Positions 41,937 to 50,394 of a DNA stretch of 64,000 bases are shown one piece after another. Under the pieces are notes generated by a model. That model searched no databases, had not been told where the DNA came from, and saw only the letters and a list, made by a program, of their open reading frames with translations. Within the stretch, counting starts at the first letter, position 1, and the number at the start of each line of letters is the position of its first letter. The position numbers were made by a program, and so were the translations under genes. The DNA is from Massilia phyllostachyos (lineage in GTDB: Bacteria; Pseudomonadota; Gammaproteobacteria; Burkholderiales; Burkholderiaceae_D). The DNA lies in assembly GCF_021044825.1 (NCBI RefSeq), contig NZ_JAJNOC010000002.1, positions 1-64,000 of the forward strand. Reading direction: 5' to 3'.

Positions 41937-43220
41937 TCAGAACACGAAGTCCAGCGCGAGGCTGGTCACGTGGATGCCGTGCCCCGGGCGGAAGTCGCGG
42001 CTCGGGTTGATCAGGCTGCCGCGCGAGCCGGCGCCTGGGACCACCCGGTCGTACTGGGCCTTGAGGGCGACGTTGTCCAGCACGTCCCAGCGCAGGCCGG
42101 CGCTGGCGGTGGATTGCTGCGGGATCGTCGCCAGGTAGGTGTTGAGGGCGAGGTTGACCGCGGCCGCGGCGCTCCTGGCGCCCGCGGGCAGCGCGGCCAG
42201 CTGCAGGCCGGGGTCGCTGGTGGCGCCGTGGGCGCGCACCCTGGCGTAGCCGGCGTAGGGCGTCAGGCTGCCCCGGCGCACGCCGCCGCCGACGTACATC
42301 GCGGTGGTGCGGCCCAGCAGCGAATCGGTATTGGCGCGGCCGATCTCGGCGTTCAGGAACCAGGCGCCCGGGTCGTAGCTGGCGCCGATGCTGGCCATGC
42401 TGACGCGCTTGTCCTCGATCGCATAGCGCGCCGCCAGCGCCCGGCCCTGGGGGCCGAAGGCGCGCAAGGCCTGGAACAGGTCGGCGCCGACGCCGGTGGT
42501 GAGGTGGGCGGTGAGGGCCGACAGGCGCAGGCTCAGGGCGCCGCCCTCGATGCTGTGCGACAGGCCGACGATGCCGCGCGCATGCAGGCGGCGGTCCTCG
42601 TACAGGTGGGTGTCGGTATGGCCCCAGAACACCTGGGTCGCGTGGCGCAGCGCGCCGCCGCTCCAGCGCCAGGTGGCGTCGACGCCGTCGCTGCTGGAGA
42701 TCGGCAGGCTGCCGTAGACCTCGACCGGCGTGCGCACCCAGGGCAGGGTGTAGCCGACCTTGCGGTAGTCGGCCGCCAGGAACACCGGCAGCGCGATGCG
42801 GCCGAGGCGGATCACCAGGTCCGGCGTGGCCTGGTACTTGACGTTGGCCCATTCGACGCGCGGCGCGTAGCCGCCTTCCAGGTCCTGTTCGCTGACCACT
42901 TGCAGCACGGCCGACCAGGGACCGCGCGCGACGTCGAGCTGGGCCCCGAGGCGGCTGTCGACTTCCACGCTCCAGGGCGCGCTGCGCCCGGCGCCGGTGG
43001 CGTGCATCACGGTCGAGGTGTAGTCGGCCTCGCGGGTGTCGGCGTGCACGGCGCCGAGGGTGCCGAAGCCGGAGAATTTCCAGCTCGGGCCCGCGGCATC
43101 GGCCGTGTCGGCCGCGCACGCGTTGGTCGCGGCGAGCAGGCCGGCAAGGACAGCGCAAATCAGGGAGGCCGGCAGCGCGCTGCCGGAACGGGAGGTCGGG
43201 TACGTCATCGTCGAAATCAT
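41937..43220 (-). CDS. outer-membrane porin-like beta-barrel protein
   Basis: 427 residues from MISTMTYPTS. A signal peptide ends NACAAD (about residue 38). The rest alternates polar and aromatic residues in strands (WKFSGFGTLGAV, APRVEWANVKYQAT, GRIALPVFLAADYR) and ends with SLALDFVF, the closing aromatic of a barrel. It has the look of a porin seen next to small PstS-like proteins. It is the first gene of the operon. Starts at 43208 and 43262 are also possible. Confidence 0.7.
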   Translation of the reverse strand: MISTMTYPTSRSGSALPASLICAVLAGLLAATNACAADTADAAGPSWKFSGFGTLGAVHADTREADYTSTVMHATGAGRSAPWSVEVDSRLGAQLDVARGPWSAVLQVVSEQDLEGGYAPRVEWANVKYQATPDLVIRLGRIALPVFLAADYRKVGYTLPWVRTPVEVYGSLPISSSDGVDATWRWSGGALRHATQVFWGHTDTHLYEDRRLHARGIVGLSHSIEGGALSLRLSALTAHLTTGVGADLFQALRAFGPQGRALAARYAIEDKRVSMASIGASYDPGAWFLNAEIGRANTDSLLGRTTAMYVGGGVRRGSLTPYAGYARVRAHGATSDPGLQLAALPAGARSAAAAVNLALNTYLATIPQQSTASAGLRWDVLDNVALKAQYDRVVPGAGSRGSLINPSRDFRPGHGIHVTSLALDFVF

Positions 43221-43331
43221 GGCCTGGCGGCCGAAGGAGTCTGGATGTGCGTCGTGGCGCACTGTTTCAAACTTTACCTAAGGCAATTAACAAAGTCGAG
43301 ATTTTGAATGCCTCGGATATCGATCTGACAA

Positions 43332-43883
43332 TCATTGTTGTGAGATGGCAACGCGACCCGCCGCGCTCTCGTCGCCCGCCCACAGCCGCCGTCCGCCCAG
43401 GTCGAGCCAGGTGAGGTAGAGGCGCAGGTCGAACTCGAGCTGGTGGTACTCCGGCTCCATCCAGCAGCACAGCTTGTAGAAGGCCTTGTCGTGCTCTTTT
43501 TCCTTGAGGTGGGCCAGCTCGTGCACGGCAATCATGCGCAGGAAGGGCAGGGGGCCGTCGCGGAACACGCTGGCGACGCGGATCTCGTGCTTGGCCTTGA
43601 GCTTGCTGCCCTGGACCCGCGATATCGCCGTGTGCAGGCCGAGGGCGTGCTGCACCACGTGGATCTTGCTGTCGTAGGCGACCTTCGACACCGGCGCGGC
43701 CTGGCGCAGGTAGTCGCCCTTGAGGTCCTGCACATAGTCGTACAGGGCGCGGTCGGTGCGGATGCCGTGGGCGTCGGGATAGCGCTGCAGCAGCACCTCG
43801 CCGAGGCGGCCGGCGTCGACCAGTTGCATGACCTGGGTGCGCAGGGTGTCGGGGTAGCCGCTGAGGTAGGGGAGTTTGTGCAT
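43332..43883 (-). CDS. YgjP/DUF45-like zinc metallopeptidase
   Basis: 183 residues. The metal site is AVHELAHLKEKEHDKAFYKL (HExxH plus a downstream H), the DUF45/WLM pattern. Before it is an N-terminal helical part with YDYVQDLKGDYLRQ. The function in bacteria is unclear. The ATG at 43883 is favoured because MHKLPYLSGYP begins the conserved part, although an in-frame ATG at 43910 exists. Confidence 0.82.
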   Translation of the reverse strand: MHKLPYLSGYPDTLRTQVMQLVDAGRLGEVLLQRYPDAHGIRTDRALYDYVQDLKGDYLRQAAPVSKVAYDSKIHVVQHALGLHTAISRVQGSKLKAKHEIRVASVFRDGPLPFLRMIAVHELAHLKEKEHDKAFYKLCCWMEPEYHQLEFDLRLYLTWLDLGGRRLWAGDESAAGRVAISQQ

Positions 43884-43931
43884 GGGGCCGATACTGTAGC
43901 ACGGCCCCATGAGTAAAGTGAACGGCAGTTA

Positions 43932-43960
43932 TAGGATGGGCGGAGGACCGCTCACCCTAC
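43932..43960. repeat. GTAGGGTG-type inverted repeat, short copy
   Basis: TAGGATGGGCGG (43932-43943), loop AGGA, then CCGCTCACCCTAC, an inverted pair with G-T pairs. It is of the same type as the element C copies, and lies between the metallopeptidase start and the KGG gene end. Confidence 0.5.
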
Positions 43961-43986
43961 GAAGAACGCGCCATTTGGAGCGCGTG

Positions 43987-44346
43987 TCAGCTCTCCTTTT
44001 CTCCCTGCCGGTTACCGGCATTCTTCGCCGCCGCGGCGGCGCGCTGCGCCGATTGCCGGCTCTCGCCGCCCTTGCGCCCGATGTCGGCCATGTGGGCGCG
44101 GTTGCGGCTCACGGCCTCGCCGCCTTTCTGGCCGGCGCGGCGCGCTTCCTCGGAATCGAATTCGTGCGCCGTGCCCTTCTGGTGCGCCGCCTGGCCGCCC
44201 TTGCTGGCGATCTCGCGCTGCTGGTTCTGGTCCATCGCCGCGAAACCGCGCTTGGCCGGCGCCTGGCCGCCGCTCTTCTGCGCGCTGCCGGACCCGTTGC
44301 CCGCCTGGCTGCCCGCGCCCTTGCCGCTCTCTTTGCTTGTCGCCAT
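43987..44346 (-). CDS. KGG-repeat general stress protein
   Basis: 119 residues, hydrophilic and without a signal. Three KGG motifs (ASKGGQAAHQKG, GQKGGEAVSRNR, GRKGGESRQ) follow an N-terminal RGFAAMDQNQQREIA, the stress-induced GsiB/Con-10 pattern. It is probably an intrinsically disordered protective protein. It has AGGAGAAC before the ATG. Confidence 0.88.
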   Translation of the reverse strand: MATSKESGKGAGSQAGNGSGSAQKSGGQAPAKRGFAAMDQNQQREIASKGGQAAHQKGTAHEFDSEEARRAGQKGGEAVSRNRAHMADIGRKGGESRQSAQRAAAAAKNAGNRQGEKES

Positions 44347-44460
44347 GTCGTTCTCCTTGTCTGCCCTGATCGATGTGGGAACCCGCGAGCGCCCTATGGA
44401 TGCGCTCGTGCCGTTTAGAGGCAGGCAAGGAAGGTTAGTTCCGTTCGCATGGTTCGGAAC

Positions 44461-45039
44461 CTAGCGTGGGCGCGTACGCCGTTCGCGCAGGCCGCGTACC
44501 GCGTCGCGCAGCAGGCCGCGCGGCTCCAGACCGTCGATGCCGGCCGGCGGCGCCGCCAGGTCGGCTTCCAGCTGCAGGCGGCGCGCGCGCAGGCGTTCGC
44601 CGAGCAGGGCTTGGTCGGCGCCGGCGCGCACCAGCAGCGGAAACAGCAGGGTCTCTTCGCGCGCCACGTGGTGCGCCACTTCCTCGGCCAGCACCGCGAC
44701 CGTGGCGTCGAAATAATCGTCGCCCGGGAACAGGGACTCGAGCTGGAGGATGAGTTCGCGCGCGCTGTCGTGTTCGAGGGCAGCGTCGTCGAGCAGGGCG
44801 TCGCCGGCCGATTCGCGCAGCGCCGGATAGAACAGTTCTTCCTCGAGCGTGGCGTGCAGCAGCAGTTCCTGGCACAGCTCGTCGACCAGGCGCTCGCGCT
44901 CGGCCTCTTCTTCCGGGTCGAGCATGGCGAAGCTGTGGAACAGGGCGCGCACGTGCGCGTGTTCGGCGCGCAGCAGGGCCAGGATGCCGCCCGGGACCTC
45001 GGCCGGCAGCGGCATGCCGGCATCGTGGAAGCGGTGCAT
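44461..45039 (-). CDS. hemerythrin-domain protein
   Basis: 192 residues. Histidines and glutamates of the four-helix di-iron site are in RAEHAHVRALFHSF, LHATLEEELFYPAL, EHDSARELI and AHHVAREETLLFPLL. It lacks the Cys-rich N-terminal domain of RIC (YtfE) repair proteins. Oxygen, nitric oxide or iron handling is inferred. The ATG at 45039 has GGGAGG upstream. A longer frame to 45204 lacks such support. Confidence 0.87.
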   Translation of the reverse strand: MHRFHDAGMPLPAEVPGGILALLRAEHAHVRALFHSFAMLDPEEEAERERLVDELCQELLLHATLEEELFYPALRESAGDALLDDAALEHDSARELILQLESLFPGDDYFDATVAVLAEEVAHHVAREETLLFPLLVRAGADQALLGERLRARRLQLEADLAAPPAGIDGLEPRGLLRDAVRGLRERRTRPR

Positions 45040-45234
45040 GGCGCCTCCCGCTAGCGCCGGCACGCGGCGGCAGGATTGCTGGAGGACGAAGGAAAAGCCA
45101 TGGTCACCTCGTGAAGCGTCGGGAGCGGCGCGCGCATGCGCCGAAACCCCGTAGACCCTTGGCACGAGAGGAAGTTCCCGCAAGAAGAAGGGGAGGTGGC
45201 GCACATCACATGCGCGCCACCTTGTCAGCGCGGA

Positions 45235-46266
45235 TCAGGCCTCGGCCACCTTCAGCACCAGTTTGCCGAGGTTCTTGCCCTCGAAGAGCATCAGCAGCGC
45301 GTCCGGGAAGCGCTCGAAGCCCTCGGTCACGTATTCGACGCTCCTGACGCTGCCTTCGCGCATCCACTGCGCCAGCTGCGCCACGCCCTCGGCATAGCGC
45401 GGCGCGTAGTCGAACACGACCATGCCTTCCATGCGCGCACGGTTCACCAGCAGCGCCAGGTAGTTGGCCGGGCCCTTCACCTTGTCGGTGGCGTTGTACT
45501 GCGAGATCGCGCCGCAGATCACGATGCGCGCCTTCATGTTGATGCGGGTGAGGACCGCGTCGAGGATCTCGCCGCCGACGTTGTCGAAGTAGACGTCCAC
45601 GCCCTGCGGGCAATGTTCCTTCAAGCCCGCATGCACGGAACCGGCCTTGTAGTCGATGCAGGCGTCGAAGCCGAGTTCCTCGACCACGAAGCGGCATTTG
45701 TCCGCGCCGCCCGCGATCCCGACCACCCGGCAACCCATCTTCTTCGCCACCTGGCCCACCGTCATGCCGACCGCGCCGGCCGCGCCCGAGACCACCACGG
45801 TCTCGCCGGCCTTCGGCTGGCCGACTTCGCGCAGCCCGAAAAAGGCGGTCATGCCGGGCATGCCGAGGGTGTTCAGCCAGGCCGTCAGGGGCGCGGCCTG
45901 CGGGTCGATCTTCACGAAGGCGGCGGTCTTGTCGTCGGCCTGGCCGGCCCAGTAGCGCTGCACGCCGGTGCCGCCGGCCACGTGGTCGCCCACGGCGAAG
46001 CGCGGCGACTTCGAGGCCACCACGACACCCAGGCCGCCGGCGCGCATGACTTCGCCGATCGCCACCGGGCGGATGTAGGATTTGCCTTCGTTCATCCAGC
46101 CGCGCATGGCCGGATCGAGCGACAGGTAGAGCACCTTGACGACGATCCCGCCTTCCGGGGCTTCGCCGACCGCCTCTTCGTGGAAATCCCAGTCTTCCCG
46201 GCGCGGCATGCCGGTGGGGCGGGCGGCGAGGCGGAATTGCTGGTTGGGCGGGAATGCATTGGTCAT
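45235..46266 (-). CDS. NADP-dependent medium-chain oxidoreductase, CurA-like
   Basis: 343 residues, zinc-free MDR of the leukotriene B4 12-hydroxydehydrogenase/CurA group. The start FRLAARPTGMPRREDW and LYLSLDPAMRGWMNEGKSY are family marks. The NADP motif is VVVSGAAGAVGMTVGQ (about 150-166). DVYFDNVGGEILD follows. It reduces activated double bonds. It is divergent from yaeQ. Confidence 0.9.
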   Translation of the reverse strand: MTNAFPPNQQFRLAARPTGMPRREDWDFHEEAVGEAPEGGIVVKVLYLSLDPAMRGWMNEGKSYIRPVAIGEVMRAGGLGVVVASKSPRFAVGDHVAGGTGVQRYWAGQADDKTAAFVKIDPQAAPLTAWLNTLGMPGMTAFFGLREVGQPKAGETVVVSGAAGAVGMTVGQVAKKMGCRVVGIAGGADKCRFVVEELGFDACIDYKAGSVHAGLKEHCPQGVDVYFDNVGGEILDAVLTRINMKARIVICGAISQYNATDKVKGPANYLALLVNRARMEGMVVFDYAPRYAEGVAQLAQWMREGSVRSVEYVTEGFERFPDALLMLFEGKNLGKLVLKVAEA

Positions 46267-46373
46267 GGCTGGGTCTCCGGAATGGTGTTGGCAACGTGAC
46301 TATACCGTTTCCGCAACAAGCCGGCGCGGCGCGTGCGACAATAGCGGGCTATTCCTTCCACCGATTTCGCACC

Positions 46374-46916
46374 ATGGCGCTCAAAGCAACCATCTACAAA
46401 GCCGACCTGTCGATCGCCGACATGGACCGCAACTACTACGGCGACCACAGCCTCACCATCGCGCGCCACCCGTCCGAGACCGACGAGCGCGTGATGATCC
46501 GCGTGCTGGCCTTCGCCCTGCACGCCCACGAGGCGCTGTCTTTCACCAAGGACCTGTTCGACGTCGAGGAGCCGGCCATGTGGCTGAAGGACCTGACCGG
46601 CGCGATCCAGCTCTGGATCGAGGTCGGCCAGCCCGACGAGAAGCGCCTGTTGAAAGCCGCCGGCCGCTCGGAACAGGTGATCGTGTACAGCTACAGCGCC
46701 ACCAGCGACATCTGGTTCAAGGGCCTGGCCAAGGGCATCGACCGGGCGAAGAATGTCTCGGTGGTGAACATCCCGAACGAGGCCAGCGTCCAGCTCGAGC
46801 GCATGGCCAAGCGCAATATGCAGCTGCAGTGCACGATCCAGGACGGGCAGGTGTGGCTGACCGACGGCGTCGACACCGTGCTGGTCGAGCGCGAATACCT
46901 GCGCGGCGGGCCTTGA
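46374..46916 (+). CDS. yaeQ: YaeQ-family protein
   Basis: 180 residues. The family starts MALKATIYKADLSIADMDR and has the PD-(D/E)XK-like core with LWIEVGQPDEKRLLKA, IVYSYS and FKGLAKGID. YaeQ can replace RfaH in E. coli but its activity is uncertain. ATG 46374 is chosen as it matches the family start. Confidence 0.93.
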   Translation: MALKATIYKADLSIADMDRNYYGDHSLTIARHPSETDERVMIRVLAFALHAHEALSFTKDLFDVEEPAMWLKDLTGAIQLWIEVGQPDEKRLLKAAGRSEQVIVYSYSATSDIWFKGLAKGIDRAKNVSVVNIPNEASVQLERMAKRNMQLQCTIQDGQVWLTDGVDTVLVEREYLRGGP

Positions 46917-46955
46917 GGCTATAATTTTCCGTTCACTTCATTCTTGACACGCGCC

Positions 46956-47411
46956 ATGAAACGTCAGTTTTTCGCCTTCACCTTTGCCTTCGCCAGCCTG
47001 CTGTCCGCCTCCGTGTCCGCCCAGGTGAGCGTGTCCGACCCCTGGGTGCGCGCCACCGTGCCGGCCCAGAAGGCGACCGGCGCCTTCATGCGCGTGCAGT
47101 CGGCGGCGCCCGCGCGCCTGGTCGGCGTGCAGGCCGACGTGGCCGGCCGCGCCGAGCTGCACGAGATGGCGATGGATGGCCAGACCATGCGCATGCGCCG
47201 GGTCGACGGCATCGACCTGCCAGCGGGCAAGCCGGTGAACCTGGCCAGCGGCGGCTACCACGTGATGCTGTTCGACCTGAAGCGCCAGGTGAAGGAAGGC
47301 GAGAATGTCGCCATCACCCTCACCGTGCAGGATGCGGCGGGCAAGAAGCAGGATGTGAAGGTGGCGGCGCCGGTGCGGCCGCTGTCCTACAGCGCCCATT
47401 CCGGCCATTGA
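46956..47411 (+). CDS. periplasmic copper chaperone PCu(A)C
   Basis: 151 residues. A signal peptide ends VSAQV (about residue 22). The PCuAC domain has copper ligands in ELHEMAMDGQTMRMR and YHVMLF, the H-x-M ... M ... H-x-M pattern. It delivers Cu(I) to cytochrome oxidase or to envelope proteins. Its TGA directly abuts the TCA of the convergent gene, with no base between. Confidence 0.92.
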   Translation: MKRQFFAFTFAFASLLSASVSAQVSVSDPWVRATVPAQKATGAFMRVQSAAPARLVGVQADVAGRAELHEMAMDGQTMRMRRVDGIDLPAGKPVNLASGGYHVMLFDLKRQVKEGENVAITLTVQDAAGKKQDVKVAAPVRPLSYSAHSGH

Positions 47412-48191
47412 TCAACGCGGCGCCGCCGCGATCCGGCGCGCCTCGCCCGAGCCCACCGTCGACTTGCTCACGCGCGGGTCACCGTAATACTTGACGTCGC
47501 CCGAGCCGGCGATCGTCACGCTCAATGCATCCCTTGCCCACACGGTGGCGTCGCCCGAGCCCGCGACGCTGATGCTGGCGCTGTCCGACTGCAGGTTGCC
47601 CATGTCGACGGTGCCCGAGCCGCCGATCGCGACCGACAGCTTGCGGGTCTTGCCGCCGCCGGCCTTGAAGTTGCCGCTGCCGCCCAGGCTCACCGTCAGC
47701 GCGCCGCTCTCGATTGCGCGCACATCGATGTCGCCGGAGCCGCCCAGGTCGATGTCCAGGCGCGGCGCGCGTAGCGCGTCGGCCACGATCGAGCCCGATC
47801 CGCCCAGCGCCAAGCGTTCAATGTTGCGCGCATTGACGACGATCCGCAGGTTCCTGGTGCGCAGGTTCAGGTTGCGTTTGGACGGGCGGATCTTCAGCAT
47901 GCCGTTCTCAACCACAGTCTCGACCAGCGGCAGCACATTGTCGTCGGTCTCGATGGTGACGCCTTCGCTGTCGCCCATGCGCAGTTCGAGCTTGCCCGGC
48001 AATTCCAGCGCCAGGCCGTCGAAGCGCCCGACCTGGCGCGCCTGGCGCTTGATCACGCCGCTGCCCTCGACCCGCTCGCCGCCCCAGGACCAGTTGCCGG
48101 CCACGCTGGGCGCTGCGGCGCAGGCGAGGGCGGCGGCCAGCGCGGCCGGGAGCATCAGGGTGCGCAGGTTAAGGCGGGAAGGTGTCGTCAT
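47412..48191 (-). CDS. DUF2807 (head GIN domain) secreted protein
   Basis: 259 residues. A signal peptide ends PSVAGN (about residue 32). A DUF2807 beta-helix follows with many near-repeats of LGGSGSI/LGGSGD/IGGSGTV/VAGSGDA, each marking one turn. Such right-handed helical proteins are common but of unknown function, perhaps adhesion or envelope binding. It is convergent with the copper chaperone and without an apparent terminator. Confidence 0.87.
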   Translation of the reverse strand: MTTPSRLNLRTLMLPAALAAALACAAAPSVAGNWSWGGERVEGSGVIKRQARQVGRFDGLALELPGKLELRMGDSEGVTIETDDNVLPLVETVVENGMLKIRPSKRNLNLRTRNLRIVVNARNIERLALGGSGSIVADALRAPRLDIDLGGSGDIDVRAIESGALTVSLGGSGNFKAGGGKTRKLSVAIGGSGTVDMGNLQSDSASISVAGSGDATVWARDALSVTIAGSGDVKYYGDPRVSKSTVGSGEARRIAAAPR

Positions 48192-48398
48192 GGCGGTCTC
48201 CGGAAGGTGTGGTGATTGTCGATTGGCTCATCCTAGATGAACGCCGCGCAAACCGCCGGCCCGATGCGACGGATTGCGCACAGCGCGCCCTGGAATGCGC
48301 GTCAACCGGACAAGCGGGCGTGCGTCCCTATCCCGAACGCGCCATTTGCACTAGAATCGTGCGCTTTTTGACCCGGCATGGTGCCGGGTGGAGCACGC

Positions 48399-48872
48399 AT
48401 GAACCTGATTTTCCTCTTGATGGCCTTTTGCGTCGGCATGGCCATGTCGGTCCAGGCGGCCGTGAATACCCAGCTGGCGTCCTCGATCGGCGCCAATTCC
48501 GTGGTCGCCGCCTTTGTCTCGTTTGCCTGCGGCACCATCGTGCTGGGCGGCGTGGCGCTCTCGCGCGGCGGCCTCGGCCCCACCTTCGCGGCGCTGGCCA
48601 ACCAGCCGCTCTGGAAGTTCGCCGGCGGCTTCCTCGGCGCCGCCTTCGTCTTCGGCACCGTGTTCCTGGCGCCGCGCATTGGCCTCTTAAGCCTGATCGT
48701 GCTGGTGATCGCCGGCCAGCTGCTCACCTCGATGGCGATCGACCACTTTGGGCTGATCAATATGGCGGTAAGAAAAGTGTCCGGTGTGCGGGTGGCAGGG
48801 GCTTTCGTGGTGGCGATCGGCGTCGCGATCACATTGTTCGGCGAGCGCATCGTTGCGGCATTTACACGCTAA
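48399..48872 (+). CDS. DMT-type membrane protein (YdcZ/DUF606 family)
   Basis: 157 residues with five hydrophobic helices. The early motif MSVQAAVNTQLASSIGANSVVAAFVSF is characteristic of YdcZ proteins, each half of a drug/metabolite transporter. The family's second gene is not adjacent. ATG 48399 follows a GGTGGAGCACGC stretch. Confidence 0.86.
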   Translation: MNLIFLLMAFCVGMAMSVQAAVNTQLASSIGANSVVAAFVSFACGTIVLGGVALSRGGLGPTFAALANQPLWKFAGGFLGAAFVFGTVFLAPRIGLLSLIVLVIAGQLLTSMAIDHFGLINMAVRKVSGVRVAGAFVVAIGVAITLFGERIVAAFTR

Positions 48873-48916
48873 ACAATTTTCTTTCACTTTTGCAATCTTT
48901 CGGGTAGGCATGGTTC

Positions 48917-48956
48917 TATAATGACCGGCACTGATTAATCATTATTCATGTGCCGG
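48917..48956 (+). promoter_or_regulatory. promoter -10 and inverted repeat before the PilT-like gene
   Basis: TATAAT at 48917-48922 is a good -10 box. CCGGCAC (48925-48931) and GTGCCGG (48950-48956) form 7-base arms with an AT-rich loop ending 4 bases before the ATG at 48961, so they would mask the start region. There is no good -35 at normal spacing. Confidence 0.4.
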
Positions 48957-48960
48957 CCAG

Positions 48961-50082
48961 ATGGAATACCACCAGTCCTCGCAGATTCCCACCCTGTCGT
49001 ATATCGAGAACGAAGACCATCCGGTGTTCGGGACCCTGGTCGAACAGATCCTGCACCTGCTGAATTCGCGTCTGGTGTTCTCGGACATCATCATTCACCA
49101 GAACAGCCCGCTGATGCTGCGCCAGCCCAAGGGCCTGGTGGCGGTGACGGATTCGCCGATCACGCGCGAAGAGCTGGAAGAATTCTTCGACGTGATCGAA
49201 CCGAACTGGAACGAGCGCATCGCGGTGCGCGCCTTCGACCGTTCGATCGACCTGCACACGGCGCGCATCCGCGCCAACTGCTTCAGCTTCCAGGGCAAGA
49301 AGCGCCTGGGCTGCGTGATCCGGCGCTTCCCGAAGGAGCCGATCGCGCTGTCCGAGCTCGGCCTGTGGCCGGACGAGCAGGAATTCGCGCGCCTCTCCAG
49401 CGGCCTGGTCCTGATCATCGGCGACACCTGCCAGGGCAAGTCGACCACGATCGCCTCGATGATCGACGAGATCAACAAGCAGCGCTCGGGCCACATCATC
49501 ACCATCGAAGACCCGGTCGAGACCCTGATCCCGCAGCGCAAGTGCATCATCACCCAGCGCGAGGTGGGCGAGGATGCGGACGTGGAGAGCTACTACCTGG
49601 GCGCCCTGGACGCGCTGCGCGAGCGCCCGGACGTGATCGTGATCGGCGAGATCCGCGACGCCGAGACGGCGCAGGAAGCGCTGGCCCTGGCCGAATCCGG
49701 GCCGCTGGTGTTCGCGACCCTGCACGCGCGCTCGACCGAGCTGGGGTTGCAGAAGATGCTGCGCCTGCTGGGCAACTCCGAAGCCCAGGCCCAGGCGCTG
49801 GCGCACGCGCTGCGCGGCGTGCTGTGCCAGGCCCTGCTGCCCTCGAGCGAGGGCAACCGCTACCACCTGGCCACCGAGTGCCTGGTCCCGAGCAGCGCCG
49901 TGATGCGCATGATCGAGAGCGGCGACGTGGGCGCCATCCGCGCCCACATGAACCTGGGCCGCGACCCCGGCTGCCACACCATGAACGCCGCGCTGGAAGG
50001 CCTGCTCGCCTCGCACAAGGTGCGGGTCGAGGACGCCCGCCATGCCACCACCGACCGCGTGGGCTTCGCCGACATGGTCTGA
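48961..50082 (+). CDS. PilT/PilU-like secretion ATPase, lone
   Basis: 373 residues. The order follows PilT: an N-terminal domain (about 20-125), Walker [11 protein letters not shown] (154-163, K160), [11 protein letters not shown] (Asp box), [22 protein letters not shown] (Walker B) and FATLHARST (His box). The usual Walker A GPTGSGKST is altered to GDTCQGKST. No other pilus gene is near. It is probably a type IV pilus retraction ATPase paralogue in the PilU group. Confidence 0.86.
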   Translation: MEYHQSSQIPTLSYIENEDHPVFGTLVEQILHLLNSRLVFSDIIIHQNSPLMLRQPKGLVAVTDSPITREELEEFFDVIEPNWNERIAVRAFDRSIDLHTARIRANCFSFQGKKRLGCVIRRFPKEPIALSELGLWPDEQEFARLSSGLVLIIGDTCQGKSTTIASMIDEINKQRSGHIITIEDPVETLIPQRKCIITQREVGEDADVESYYLGALDALRERPDVIVIGEIRDAETAQEALALAESGPLVFATLHARSTELGLQKMLRLLGNSEAQAQALAHALRGVLCQALLPSSEGNRYHLATECLVPSSAVMRMIESGDVGAIRAHMNLGRDPGCHTMNAALEGLLASHKVRVEDARHATTDRVGFADMV

Positions 50083-50092
50083 TGTTCGGCTC

Positions 50093-50389
50093 ACCGCGGC
50101 TCCGCCGGGGAAGGGCCGGACGCGCGATGAGGTCGACCGCATCATCCTGTGGCTGACCGGCCAGGACGCGGCGGGCCTGCAAGCGCGGCTCGACACCGGG
50201 GCCGATTTCCGCGCCTTCTTCGACGGGGCACCGGCCATGCATCCGAATACCGCGCTGATCACTGGCCTGGTGTGCGGCGTGCGGGTCGAAGAGGTCGAGG
50301 ATCCGCTGATGCGCAAGATCCGCTACCGCGACAAGTTGGTCGACGAACTGGCCAGGGGCAAGGCGCTGGACAAGATCCTGGGCCGGTAA
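50093..50389 (+). pseudogene. 5'-truncated DUF2200 gene
   Basis: From about 50105 the frame reads [18 protein letters not shown]..., then [20 protein letters not shown] and [18 protein letters not shown], the whole conserved end of DUF2200. The family's conserved first 25 residues (HRIYTMSFASVYP type) are missing. No start codon stands between the stop of the PilT-like gene (50082) and the conserved part. The fragment may be a remnant or be translated by reinitiation. Confidence 0.68.
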
Positions 50390-50394
50390 GCCGC

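Noticed and set aside
47405..47416. TGATCA at the abutting stops of the convergent copper chaperone and DUF2807 genes as a regulatory site
   Set aside because: It is simply two stop codons back to back; no hairpin or larger palindrome surrounds it.
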